Of a DNA stretch of 64,000 nt, positions 1-10,900 are shown one piece after another (the stretch's first letter is position 1; every line of letters begins with the position of its first letter). The translations under genes and the position numbers were made by a program. The notes below the pieces were generated by a model. That model searched no databases and was not told the DNA's origin. It was given only the letters and a program-made list of their open reading frames with translations. The DNA comes from an uncultured Lachnospiraceae bacterium (lineage in GTDB: Bacteria > Bacillota > Clostridia > Lachnospirales > Lachnospiraceae), in NCBI GenBank assembly GCA_902786205.1, contig CADABQ010000005.1, positions 62,001 to 126,000 on the forward strand, in the 5' to 3' direction.

Positions 1-181
1 TCTCTCCACTCTGTATAAAACGTACAACACCAGGTGCTACAATAGAAGTAAGTGGGATATGTCCTGCCAGAACACCAATTTCCCCTTCTGTTGTACACAC
101 TTCCAACATTTCTATATCATCTTCGTAAAATACGCGATCTGGAGAAACAACCTGAATATGAAATAATTTATTATCTGCCAT
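1..181 (-). CDS. atpC: ATP synthase epsilon subunit, 3' part outside window
   Basis: Start codon at 181 on the minus strand; the reading frame stays open to the window edge, so only the first 60 residues are visible. The translation begins MADNKLFHIQVVSPDRVFYE and continues into the GEIGVLAGHIPL segment, which is typical of the beta-sandwich domain of the F1 epsilon subunit. Epsilon couples rotation of the c ring to F1 and can inhibit ATP hydrolysis. It is the last gene of the ATP synthase operon and starts 11 bases after the atpD stop. Confidence is high for identity; the length cannot be judged. Confidence 0.93.
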   Translation of the reverse strand, partial: MADNKLFHIQVVSPDRVFYEDDIEMLEVCTTEGEIGVLAGHIPLTSIVAPGVVRFIQSGE

Positions 182-192
182 CCAAATTCCTC

Positions 193-1605
<1,413 letters not shown>

Positions 1606-1619
1606 TCATCGTCTCTGAC

Positions 1620-2474
1620 CTATTCAATTGCAGAAGCCCCTGCAACAATTTCTGTCAGTTCCTGTGTAATACTTGCCTGTCTTGCTCGATTATATTTCAA
1701 GGACAAATCTGCAATCATTTCCTCTGCATTATTGGATGCAGAATCCATGGCCTGCATTCTAGCACCATTTTCACTGGCAAGTGCTTCGCATAATGCCCCA
1801 TAAATCATACTATTTACATATTTTGGAATAATTTTATCCAACGCTTCCTCTGCATTTGGTTCATAGTTCATCAAAACTAAATCGTCTGCCTTTTTTTCTC
1901 CCACTTCTACCGCCACCGGCAATAGTTGCGTTAACGTTGGAATCTGTGTAATGGTATTCTTAAATACCGTATACGCAATATAAATCTTTCCTATCTCACC
2001 TTTGGCATAAGCCTCCAGTACAGCTCTTCCAATATCTACCGCATCTGAAAATAAAGGTTCATTCATTACCTCCGAAAAGTCGGCTTTTATTTCATATCCA
2101 TTTCGTTTTAAAGAATCTCTTCCTTTACGACCTACAGCATATACAAACACGTCTTCCTTTTCCATGTCACCCTGTGTCAATAACTTCACTACGTTATTAT
2201 TATAACCACCTGCAAGTCCACGATTTGAAGATACTACAATAACAGCTATTTTCTTACTATTATTTGACTGTAAATACGGATGATCTACATTATCTGATTT
2301 TGCCAAGATAGAGGTAACTGCATCATGCATATAGTGAAAATATGGCTTTGATGCCTCAACTCTTCCCTTTGCCTTTTGAAGCTTCGCAGTAGAAACTACC
2401 TTCATAGCAGCCGTAATCTGACTGGTATTCTGAATCGATTCTTTGCGTCGCTTAATCTCTCTCATAGAGGCCAT
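1620..2474 (-). CDS. atpG: ATP synthase F1 gamma subunit
   Basis: Central rotor stalk of F1, 284 residues. The N-terminus MASMREIKRRKESIQNTSQI and the C-terminal segment ending ITQELTEIVAGASAIE form the two helices of the family's coiled coil. The internal VVSSNRGLAGGYN stretch is also characteristic. The gene follows atpA with a 14-base gap and precedes atpD. Start supported by an AGGAGG-like sequence just upstream (cacctcctc on the plus strand near 2480). Confidence 0.97.
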   Translation of the reverse strand: MASMREIKRRKESIQNTSQITAAMKVVSTAKLQKAKGRVEASKPYFHYMHDAVTSILAKSDNVDHPYLQSNNSKKIAVIVVSSNRGLAGGYNNNVVKLLTQGDMEKEDVFVYAVGRKGRDSLKRNGYEIKADFSEVMNEPLFSDAVDIGRAVLEAYAKGEIGKIYIAYTVFKNTITQIPTLTQLLPVAVEVGEKKADDLVLMNYEPNAEEALDKIIPKYVNSMIYGALCEALASENGARMQAMDSASNNAEEMIADLSLKYNRARQASITQELTEIVAGASAIE

Positions 2475-2488
2475 ATTCTACACCTCCT

Positions 2489-4024
<1,536 letters not shown>

Positions 4025-4029
4025 TTATT

Positions 4030-4578
4030 TTAGTTCAGTTGTATTTTGCTAAGTTCCTTTGCCATATTGTCTATTCTGGTACGGATACTGCTATCTACAA
4101 CTCTGTCTCCAACACGAATAATCAATCCTCCAATCAAGGATGCATCCACATTGAAGTTCATCTCAAATTCTACATACTCTGTTGTGTTTAATAATTTTTC
4201 TTTTATTTGCTCTTTTTGCGTATCTGACAATGGAACCGCAGAAACAATATAAGCAACTCCTATTTTCTTATATACTTTTACCCTATCTGTAAAATACTGC
4301 AAAACAGACAAAATCTCATTATATCGATCTTTCTGTAAAAGTAAGACAAGAAAACCAACCATCACATCCGATACCTGTCCCTTGAAAATGCTTTCTACTA
4401 CAGATATCTTTTCCTCTTTATCAATCTTTGGATGATTCAAAAGTTTTAATAACTCTGGATTTTTTTGAATCGTCTGCTCTATGGCAAACGCCTCATCCGA
4501 TAGTTGCTCTAAACATTGTTCATCTATTCCCAGTTCAAAAAGGGCTTCTCCATATGTTTTAGAAACTAACTTTGCCAT
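4030..4578 (-). CDS. atpH: ATP synthase F1 delta subunit
   Basis: Peripheral-stalk subunit that joins the b dimer to the top of F1, 182 residues. The N-terminus MAKLVSKTYGEALFELGI and the C-terminal DASLIGGLIIRVGDRVVDSSIR segment are typical of the OSCP/delta family. Its first 13 bases overlap the 3' end of atpF, a translational-coupling arrangement common in this operon. Confidence 0.96.
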   Translation of the reverse strand: MAKLVSKTYGEALFELGIDEQCLEQLSDEAFAIEQTIQKNPELLKLLNHPKIDKEEKISVVESIFKGQVSDVMVGFLVLLLQKDRYNEILSVLQYFTDRVKVYKKIGVAYIVSAVPLSDTQKEQIKEKLLNTTEYVEFEMNFNVDASLIGGLIIRVGDRVVDSSIRTRIDNMAKELSKIQLN

Positions 4579-5135
4579 GTGCTATCACCTATTTCTTTTA
4601 AGGTCTCGTCGATCAGCGCATCCTGCTGCTGTGCATCAATTGAAGTCTTTACAATCTTTCCAGCCATAGCAGAGGCAATTGTGATCATTTCCTGTTTCAC
4701 TTCATCTTTTACTTTATTTTTCTCTAAAGCAATATCTTTTTCTGCGCGGACACGAATGCGGTGTGCTTCTTCCTTGGCTTCCTCCACGATTTCACGTTCC
4801 TGAAGTAATGCCTTTTTTCGAGTATCACTAAGAATACTCTCAGCCTCTTTACCAACATTTTTCAGCTTGTCCTCATACGTCTCCCTCATTTGAAGGCTTT
4901 CTTTTTTTGCTTGTTCAGCCGTCTCTAATTCTTCTGTAATCTTTGCCTGACGTTTTTCCAAGAACTCCCTAACCGGGTTAAATAAAAGTTTTGACAAAAA
5001 TACAAATAAAACAAACACTGCAAGGGCTGTAATACACGCATCTGCAATCAACTGTGTATCCAATCCAAACAAACGACTGTAGCTATCTCCATCTGTTGCA
5101 AGAAACACTGTTGATATCCAACCTAATCCTTTCAA
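4566..5135 (-). CDS. atpF: ATP synthase F0 subunit b (TTG start)
   Basis: Peripheral stalk subunit b, 189 residues. One N-terminal membrane helix (about residues 30-50, ADACITALAVFVLFVFLSKL) is followed by a long charged helix beginning at PVREFLEKRQ. The start codon is TTG at 5135, chosen because an AAAGGAGG ribosome binding site lies eight bases upstream and no nearby ATG has one. The first 20 residues before the membrane helix are somewhat longer than in many b subunits. The 3' end overlaps atpH by 13 bases. Confidence 0.94.
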   Translation of the reverse strand: MKGLGWISTVFLATDGDSYSRLFGLDTQLIADACITALAVFVLFVFLSKLLFNPVREFLEKRQAKITEELETAEQAKKESLQMRETYEDKLKNVGKEAESILSDTRKKALLQEREIVEEAKEEAHRIRVRAEKDIALEKNKVKDEVKQEMITIASAMAGKIVKTSIDAQQQDALIDETLKEIGDSTWQS

Positions 5136-5213
5136 TGTACGGCCTCCTTTCCCTCTTTCTTAGTTTGGTGTCCTGTCAATATTTTTTTCGAACACAACGC
5201 CACTTTCTTACTC

Positions 5214-5489
<276 letters not shown>

Positions 5490-5551
5490 CTAATTCTTCG
5501 CTTTGTATACATCTACATATACAACCCCTGTTTTACAATTACTTTTGTCTT

Positions 5552-6316
5552 TTACTCTTCCTCACCAATTGCATCTGCAACGAATACCATAGTCAACATA
5601 CAGAATACGAATGTCTGAATCGCTCCCGCAAACAAATCCAAATATGCATGAAGTGCTGCAGGCCATACCAATGTTAACACTTTTGGTAATAAGCCATATA
5701 CCAGCCCCAGCATAACGGTTCCTGATAAAATATTACCAAACAAACGTAATGACATAGAAACCGGTGTTGCGAGATCTCCAATAATGTTAATTGGGAAGAA
5801 GAAGAAAATCGGCTCAAACCACCCTTTTACTTTTCCCAATTTCTGATACTTAAATCCATTGTATTGAATCATGATAAAAGTAATCAGTGCCAGTGGCAAT
5901 GTAACACCATAATCAGCCGTTGGCGCTCTCAGTCCAAACAACCCTGATATGTTTGACAGGAAAATAAAACAAGCCAGTGTTCCAATATAATTGGCAAATT
6001 TTGGTCCATGTTTCTTCCCCATATTGGATATTACAAGGCTATCCAATGCCTCTACAAGCATCTCAAGAATATTTACAAACATCCCTGGTGACTTATATGG
6101 ATCTGCCTTTTTTATTGCTCTGTTTGCTACAACTGCAAACAAAATCAATGTCAAACATACGATAAACAATGCCACATGAGTCGTTGTGATATACAACTGC
6201 TGACCGAATAAATGATATTTAAAATATCCAGTCGTTCCTAACTCAACACTGCTGTCTGCACGAATAAGATTCCTAGACGGCAGGGCCTTTGATAGCAAAG
6301 CATATTCTACATTCAA
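5552..6316 (-). CDS. atpB: ATP synthase F0 subunit a
   Basis: Ion-channel stator subunit, 254 residues, with several hydrophobic helices. The essential arginine lies in MSLRLFGNILSGTVML, the universal signature of subunit a. The N-terminal ~35 residues are poorly conserved. Start ATG at 6316 has GGAGGG about 11 bases upstream. With the Na+-type c ring it should form the Na+ path through F0. Confidence 0.96.
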   Translation of the reverse strand: MNVEYALLSKALPSRNLIRADSSVELGTTGYFKYHLFGQQLYITTTHVALFIVCLTLILFAVVANRAIKKADPYKSPGMFVNILEMLVEALDSLVISNMGKKHGPKFANYIGTLACFIFLSNISGLFGLRAPTADYGVTLPLALITFIMIQYNGFKYQKLGKVKGWFEPIFFFFPINIIGDLATPVSMSLRLFGNILSGTVMLGLVYGLLPKVLTLVWPAALHAYLDLFAGAIQTFVFCMLTMVFVADAIGEEE

Positions 6317-6381
6317 ATGTTCTCCCTCCTTTTCCTTTCTCCGTTTTTCAAAACAAAATTACATTGTATTGAATACTTGGT

Positions 6382-6774
6382 TTATTCTTTATGATGAAAA
6401 AACGATTGTACATATGCGGATGCCTTTAATGAAAAAGCTCCCAGAACAACACCCAATGGATGAAACCATTTTGGACATAACAATCCTGTTACTACAACCG
6501 CTATCATAATCAACATACGAATCACTGCCTGACTCGCTTCTCGTTTTGAGGCTTCCGCCTCTCCCATATCTAAACTTTTTTGCAAACTGAAATAAAGATG
6601 AATAGCCATAATACATCCGCCAATAGAACTTAAGAATACACCTCGGATAAAACGGATCCGGTCATGTAAAAAGAATGCACCAAACATACTAATGACTGCT
6701 GTATATACAATAATCCCCACTAATAACCACAATATTGTCTTTTTCTCCTTACGCATATCCCCACTCACTTTCAT
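6382..6774 (-). CDS. AtpI-like small membrane protein of the ATP synthase operon
   Basis: A 130-residue protein with about four hydrophobic helices (LWLLVGIIVYTAVISMFGAF, an IRGVFLSSIGGCIMAIHLYF helix, and two near the C-terminus). Position directly upstream of atpB and topology match ATP synthase subunit I, which is involved in c-ring assembly and ion handling. The sequence is not strongly conserved, so the call rests mainly on context. Start uncertain: ATG at 6774 or the in-frame ATG at 6756. Confidence 0.7.
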   Translation of the reverse strand: MKVSGDMRKEKKTILWLLVGIIVYTAVISMFGAFFLHDRIRFIRGVFLSSIGGCIMAIHLYFSLQKSLDMGEAEASKREASQAVIRMLIMIAVVVTGLLCPKWFHPLGVVLGAFSLKASAYVQSFFHHKE

Positions 6775-6804
6775 CCACTCTATTCCATCCGGTCTACTTT
6801 TCTG

Positions 6805-7107
6805 TCATTTTTTCTGTCTATCTTGTTTTTTCTCACCTTGTCTCTTCAAGTTGTCAAAATATTCCTGCTTTGCATTTTCTCTTTTTAAATCTTTCTCATA
6901 AAACCCTCTTACAAGTTGAAAAAAGTTACGAAATGCAGCTAAAACCCCCAGAAGCATCATAATCAGAAAACCTAATGTAGTATCCAGCTTTTCATCCAGC
7001 CACAAACCAATCCAGCCGCATACCAGTAACGGCGCCAGCATAGTCAGTCCAATCTGGAGGATCATAATAAAAGCCTTTGCAATACCTTTGTTTTCTTTTT
7101 TCAACAT
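6805..7107 (-). CDS. AtpZ/AtpI-family protein, first gene of the ATP synthase operon
   Basis: About 100 residues: a basic N-terminus, two membrane helices (AFIMILQIGLTMLAPLLVCGW and a second at GFLIMMLLGVLAAFRNFF) and a strongly charged C-terminal tail rich in Lys, Arg and Gln. The pattern WIGLWLDEKLDTTLGFLIM fits the AtpZ/AtpI family, small proteins proposed to help assembly or cation supply of F0. The ATG at 7107 is preferred over 7137 because AAAGGAAGAG lies just before it. The gene opens the operon behind the promoter at 7160-7187. Confidence 0.75.
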   Translation of the reverse strand: MLKKENKGIAKAFIMILQIGLTMLAPLLVCGWIGLWLDEKLDTTLGFLIMMLLGVLAAFRNFFQLVRGFYEKDLKRENAKQEYFDNLKRQGEKKQDRQKK

Positions 7108-7159
7108 TCTCTTCCTTTCGTATCCTTTTTTGTTCACATTTACAAATGCACATAAATTA

Positions 7160-7187
7160 ATTATACATCTTTTTTAAATTTTGTCCA
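7160..7187 (-). promoter_or_regulatory. Predicted sigma-A promoter of the atp operon
   Basis: On the minus strand a -35 TGGACA (7182-7187) and a perfect -10 TATAAT (7160-7165) are separated by 16 bases, about 50 bases upstream of the first operon gene. Seen directly in sequence; activity is inferred. Confidence 0.7.
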
Positions 7188-7245
7188 TAAAAACCGAACT
7201 TATTCCCTATGATTTAATAATAATTTAATATTTTTCACTTTGCTC

Positions 7246-7275
7246 TTTTCATAAAAATCCTATCTATGGTATACT
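7246..7275 (+). promoter_or_regulatory. Possible promoter of the DUF402 gene
   Basis: A TTTTCA box (7246-7251) and TATACT (7270-7275) with an 18-base spacer precede the gene by about 30 bases. The -35 box is weak. Confidence 0.4.
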
Positions 7276-7307
7276 ATTTAAATAGAAACCGTTGGGGAGG
7301 GATTCGT

Positions 7308-7814
7308 ATGACAAATAAAACATTGAAACTATATCGAAAACGTATTATACCGGAGGAAATGATCCTTTTAAAAGATGATATAGTTCTTCATCAAGATACT
7401 TCTATTATTATTACCAAATGGAACTCTTTAAAACCTCGAAAAGATTTTTCCAACGGAATTTCTGCTTATTTTATAGAAGAAGGTTTTAAGGTAAGTAAAA
7501 TATTTGACAAACATCAAAAATTGGTTTATTGGTACTGTGATATCATTGAAACCGAATACAACACCGGACAAAATGCATATATTTTTACTGACTTACTAGC
7601 AGACGTTGTGATTTATCCGGATGGTACATTACGTGTATTAGATTTGGATGAAATTGGTGATGCATTAGAAGACAAACGTATCACAAATGAAACAGCTATT
7701 AAAGCACTTCGTTTGTGCAATCATTTATTGGAAAAAGTATATTCTGGAAGTTTCAAAAAATATCAGAATATAGTAAATAAATATGAAACAAAAGAGGGCA
7801 ATTCACACAATTAA
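7308..7814 (+). CDS. DUF402 family protein (possible nucleoside di/triphosphatase)
   Basis: A 168-residue soluble protein. The ATG at 7308 is preferred over 7266 because GGGGAGG ends eight bases upstream. The central and C-terminal parts carry the DUF402 signature: an aromatic YWYCDI followed by DLLADVVIYPDGTLRVLDLDEI, with its cluster of acidic residues that bind metal in characterised members (Staphylococcus Ntdp, a nucleoside tri/diphosphatase). The gene is transcribed away from the atp operon and ends at a strong hairpin shared with rpiB. The substrate here is unknown. Confidence 0.8.
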   Translation: MTNKTLKLYRKRIIPEEMILLKDDIVLHQDTSIIITKWNSLKPRKDFSNGISAYFIEEGFKVSKIFDKHQKLVYWYCDIIETEYNTGQNAYIFTDLLADVVIYPDGTLRVLDLDEIGDALEDKRITNETAIKALRLCNHLLEKVYSGSFKKYQNIVNKYETKEGNSHN

Positions 7815-7823
7815 GTAGCAAAT

Positions 7824-7868
7824 AAAAAAAGACAAAAATATTGTATTTACAACATTTTTGTCTTTTTT
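7824..7868. terminator. Bidirectional terminator between DUF402 gene and rpiB
   Basis: The arms AAAAAGACAAAAAT and ATTTTTGTCTTTTT flank an inner TTGT/ACAA stem. A-rich and T-rich flanks on the two sides allow termination of both convergent genes. Confidence 0.85.
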
Positions 7869-7888
7869 ATATAAAATATTACTAGTCC

Positions 7889-8317
7889 TTAATCCTCAAT
7901 CTGAGCAATTCTTCTTACATGTCTCTCATCATTAGAAAATGGCGTATTTAAAAATGTATCAACAATCTTTACTGCCAATCCAGGACCAATCACTCTTGCC
8001 CCCATAGCTACAATATTTGCATCATTATGCTCTCTTGTAGCCTGTGCACTAAAGCAATCATGACAGAGTGCTGCACGAATTCCCTTTACCTTGTTTGCTG
8101 CAATAGAAATACCAATTCCAGTACCACAAATAAGAATTCCTTTTTCAGCTTCCTTATTTGCCACTGCATGTGCTACCTTTTTTGCATAAACCGGATAATC
8201 CACAGAATTTGTGTCATAACATCCATAATCTTTATATTCTAAATGATTTTCCTCCAAATATGCTATAATTTCCTGTTTTAATTCATAACCACCATGGTCA
8301 CATCCAATTGCTATCAT
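7889..8317 (-). CDS. rpiB: Ribose-5-phosphate isomerase B
   Basis: A 142-residue RpiB/LacA-type isomerase that interconverts ribose 5-phosphate and ribulose 5-phosphate. The N-terminus MIAIGCDHGGYELKQEI carries the family's substrate-binding DHGG. ILICGTGIGISIAANKVKGIRAA is the phosphate-binding/active-site segment, with Cys replaced in the usual fashion, and HNDANIVAMGARVIG follows. The ATG at 8317, with an AAAGGAG site upstream, is preferred over an upstream start that adds 17 non-conserved residues. Gene order tsaC-phosphatase-rpiB next to atp mirrors Bacillus ywlC-ywlE-ywlF near atp. Confidence 0.93.
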   Translation of the reverse strand: MIAIGCDHGGYELKQEIIAYLEENHLEYKDYGCYDTNSVDYPVYAKKVAHAVANKEAEKGILICGTGIGISIAANKVKGIRAALCHDCFSAQATREHNDANIVAMGARVIGPGLAVKIVDTFLNTPFSNDERHVRRIAQIED

Positions 8318-8372
8318 GTAAATGATTTCTCCTTTCTGCTTAATTGTATTTTCAAACGGATGAAACACCCGA

Positions 8373-8420
8373 AGTCAAACGGATATTCACAATCCGATCT
8401 GCTACTTGTTCATAACACTA
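8373..8420. repeat. Family B element, partial copy (B1)
   Basis: About 48 bases related to the outer arm of family B (GGATATTC.CAATCCG.TCTGCTACTTG.TCATAACAC), compared with the full copies at 19611-19771 and 41539-41704. Its inner end abuts the stop codon of the phosphatase gene at 8418. Confidence 0.65.
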
Positions 8421-8900
8421 TTCTACATATCTCTCTGTATCTTGTAACCCATACATTTTCTTAAGTTTTATTACAATTTTTTTTATCACTCTGGACATCG
8501 TCGCAAAACAATCTTCATATTCCACTACTGAACCACCATAAGGATCCATCATGTCCATCTCTTCACCTATAAATCCATACATAGTGTGAACACTGCCTCT
8601 AAAATCAAAATCCCGTATAATTCTTTCTTTCTGATGCATAGTCATAGTAAGCACCAGTGTTGTCTCATCCAAATCCTCATTATCCAACATTTTTGCAGTT
8701 CTTTCTTCCAACTCTAATCCATGATTGATTAAAACAACCTGTACCTTAGGATTTATCGGCTCTGGAAATAATACGACCATTCCTCTCGATGTAATCGTTA
8801 CATCCTTGTCCGTAACCATACTTTTACAGATCATCTCTGCCATAAGACTTGCTGCTGTATTATCCTCGCAAACAAATAGTATTTTTTTATATCTGCGCAT
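8418..8900 (-). CDS. Low-molecular-weight phosphatase-fold protein, P-loop arginine missing
   Basis: 160 residues with the fold signature of low-molecular-weight protein tyrosine/arginine phosphatases (YwlE-like): ILFVCEDNTAASLMAEMI at 7-24 in the place of the active-site loop, and MDPYGGSV (118-125) containing the general-acid Asp119. Active members have Cys-x5-Arg-Ser; here Cys11 is present but the arginine position is Ala17. The phosphate-binding arginine is thus absent and catalysis is doubtful. It starts 12 bases after the tsaC stop. It could be a sensor or scaffold that still binds a phospho-group, or an inactive relic; the rest of the fold looks intact. Confidence 0.8.
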   Translation of the reverse strand: MRRYKKILFVCEDNTAASLMAEMICKSMVTDKDVTITSRGMVVLFPEPINPKVQVVLINHGLELEERTAKMLDNEDLDETTLVLTMTMHQKERIIRDFDFRGSVHTMYGFIGEEMDMMDPYGGSVVEYEDCFATMSRVIKKIVIKLKKMYGLQDTERYVE

Positions 8901-8912
8901 ATTTCTCCTCTT

Positions 8913-9968
8913 TTATTCCGCGGTAAGAATAGAATATCCCGCTGCTTTATTTAAACGATTCATAATTGCCATTCCCATCGGATCTCCTTCAAAACTCTCT
9001 GTATAAATCACATCCACATCTAAATGGTCAAACTCACGAAGGATTTTGTACATTCCTCTGGCTATACTTCCCTGTTCCATTCGAGAACCAATGCTTCTTA
9101 CTACACCATTCTTATAATACTTCACAGTCTCATCTGTTGCAATAATCCCTACCTTTTTTCCTGCCTTCTCCTGCTCTTGACTCAACTGGTAAATCCGATC
9201 TATCACTTTTTCTTTTTGTCCCTGTACAATTGTAAGCTGGGCTTTGGGAGCATAATGTTTATATTTCATACCTGGTGCTTTGGGCTTTCCTGTCATGGCT
9301 CCTTTTCTATCCAAAATTGCAGGATCGATCTGAACTGGCCCTATTACATGTTCCAACATTTCCTTTGTAATGTAACCTGGACGCAGAATAGTAGGAATTG
9401 CACTTGTAAGATCTACAATTGTCGATTCAATACCAACTTCCACCATGCCCCCATCCAGTATCATATCAATCTTTCCTTCTAAATCTTCCTGAACATGAGC
9501 TGCCATAGTAGGACTTGGTCTTCCCGATGTATTTGCACTTGGCGCAGCAACATAAACATCAGATTCCCGTATCAAACGTAGTGCTACTGGATGATTTGGC
9601 ATACGAATGGCAACCGTATCCAATCCCCCGGTAGTTCCTAATGGTACTTTGCTGCTTTTCGGCAAAATCATAGTCAAAGGTCCCGGCCAAAATCTTTCCG
9701 CCAATTGTCTTGCCTTTTCTGGCACAGCATCCGTTAAGTCTTCTAATGCCTCCACAGAAGCAATATGTATGATCAAAGGATTGTCTGATGGTCTTCCTTT
9801 TGCCTTATAAATTTTTTGAGCCGCCTGCGAATCCAGTGCATTTCCACCCAATCCATATACTGTTTCCGTAGGAAACGCCACCAATCCACCTTTTTGAAGA
9901 ACTTTGGCAGCCTCTTCATACACCTCTGACGGTCCTTCTTGCGTAACTACCCGAATTTCTGTTTTCAT
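8913..9968 (-). CDS. tsaC: Threonylcarbamoyl-AMP synthase, two-domain Sua5 type
   Basis: 351 residues. The N-terminal YrdC-like domain (about 1-205) holds the nucleotide/threonine-binding residues in KAKGRPSDNPLIIHIAS and the SANTSGRPSPT segment. A Sua5-type C-terminal domain follows (about 215-351, MKYKHYAPKAQL...). The enzyme makes threonylcarbamoyl-AMP from Thr, bicarbonate and ATP for t6A37 modification of tRNAs. The two-domain form is usual in Bacillus (YwlC). First gene of a run with the phosphatase and rpiB. Confidence 0.93.
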   Translation of the reverse strand: MKTEIRVVTQEGPSEVYEEAAKVLQKGGLVAFPTETVYGLGGNALDSQAAQKIYKAKGRPSDNPLIIHIASVEALEDLTDAVPEKARQLAERFWPGPLTMILPKSSKVPLGTTGGLDTVAIRMPNHPVALRLIRESDVYVAAPSANTSGRPSPTMAAHVQEDLEGKIDMILDGGMVEVGIESTIVDLTSAIPTILRPGYITKEMLEHVIGPVQIDPAILDRKGAMTGKPKAPGMKYKHYAPKAQLTIVQGQKEKVIDRIYQLSQEQEKAGKKVGIIATDETVKYYKNGVVRSIGSRMEQGSIARGMYKILREFDHLDVDVIYTESFEGDPMGMAIMNRLNKAAGYSILTAE

Positions 9969-10036
9969 GAAGTCTATCTCTTCTTTCTATCTATCAAATT
10001 TCCTTATATTTCATTATACAATGTGTCACTAAGAAA

Positions 10037-10067
10037 AAAAAGCCCCGTTTTCCATCCTTGGCATTTT
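10037..10067 (-). terminator. Possible terminator after cwlD
   Basis: On the minus strand AAAATGCC pairs with GGGGCTTTT (one bulged base) and a run of eight T follows. It lies 70 bases past the cwlD stop. The stem is short. Confidence 0.45.
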
Positions 10068-10136
10068 GTTTATTGTACCGAAAATCTATTGGCGGACTGC
10101 CTCTTAAAACTTTGAATGATTTTCTCTAAATGGCAA

Positions 10137-10823
10137 TTATTTTTTTTCCTTTAAATACTGTAAAATGCCTTTCACAATCCCCTGTGCCATCTTTTCCTGA
10201 TAATCCTCCTCTGTCAATAACATTTCTTCCTTTGGATTAGACAAAAAACCACATTCTACTATAACAACCGGACAATTGACTTTTTTTAATATATAGTATT
10301 CTTTATTTGCCTTTGCCTGTCTATGATTTTCTTCCGTTATCTCTTCCTTGATACTTTTTTGAAGAAATGTTGCCAACTGTTCTCCTGCCTCTGAGGCTTC
10401 ATAATAAAACACCTGACTTCCATGAGAGGATGTATCTGTAAAACTATTTTGATGAATGCTTACGGCAACTGCCGCCCCGCTGGCATTCATAATCTCCACA
10501 CGTTTTCTCATATCTGCACTTTTTTTCCCACTTTTTGCTTCTGCGCATAAATCGGTATCCGTACTTCGTGTCATTACTACCTGTATTCCTTTTTTCTCCA
10601 AAATCCGTCTTACTTTACAGGCAATCGCCAAATTAATATCCTTCTCTAAAACTCCGGTAATTCCCACTTTTCCAGGATCATAGCCACCATGTCCTGCATC
10701 TATAACTACCACTATATCGTCTGTCTTCTTTTGTGCAACCTCAACCACTCCTACATAACAAATTGCCATAACACTAATGATTATGGCAATTCCCATGAAA
10801 ATCAATTTTTTATTATCTTCCAT
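10137..10823 (-). CDS. cwlD: N-acetylmuramoyl-L-alanine amidase, CwlD-like
   Basis: 228 residues. An N-terminal membrane anchor/signal helix (about 8-28) is followed by an Amidase_3 domain. Zn-binding and catalytic positions are visible: His in VVIDAGHGGYDPGK, Glu in GVLEKDINLA, His in SIHQNSFTD, and the catalytic Glu in VVIVECGFLSN. In Bacillus, CwlD removes stem peptides to form muramic-delta-lactam in spore cortex; that role here is inferred from family and length. It lies 77 bases downstream of the GH18 gene, so both may be expressed behind the structured leader. Confidence 0.85.
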   Translation of the reverse strand: MEDNKKLIFMGIAIIISVMAICYVGVVEVAQKKTDDIVVVIDAGHGGYDPGKVGITGVLEKDINLAIACKVRRILEKKGIQVVMTRSTDTDLCAEAKSGKKSADMRKRVEIMNASGAAVAVSIHQNSFTDTSSHGSQVFYYEASEAGEQLATFLQKSIKEEITEENHRQAKANKEYYILKKVNCPVVIVECGFLSNPKEEMLLTEEDYQEKMAQGIVKGILQYLKEKK

Positions 10824-10900
10824 ACTTTTCGCTACCCTTTTTCTTTATTTTATGAAAAAAGTAATTTATTTATACCTTATAAAGAAAAGAACAAGCGCAA

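Noticed and set aside
9024-9482. 152-codon plus-strand frame
   Set aside because: Antisense to tsaC with no start signal.
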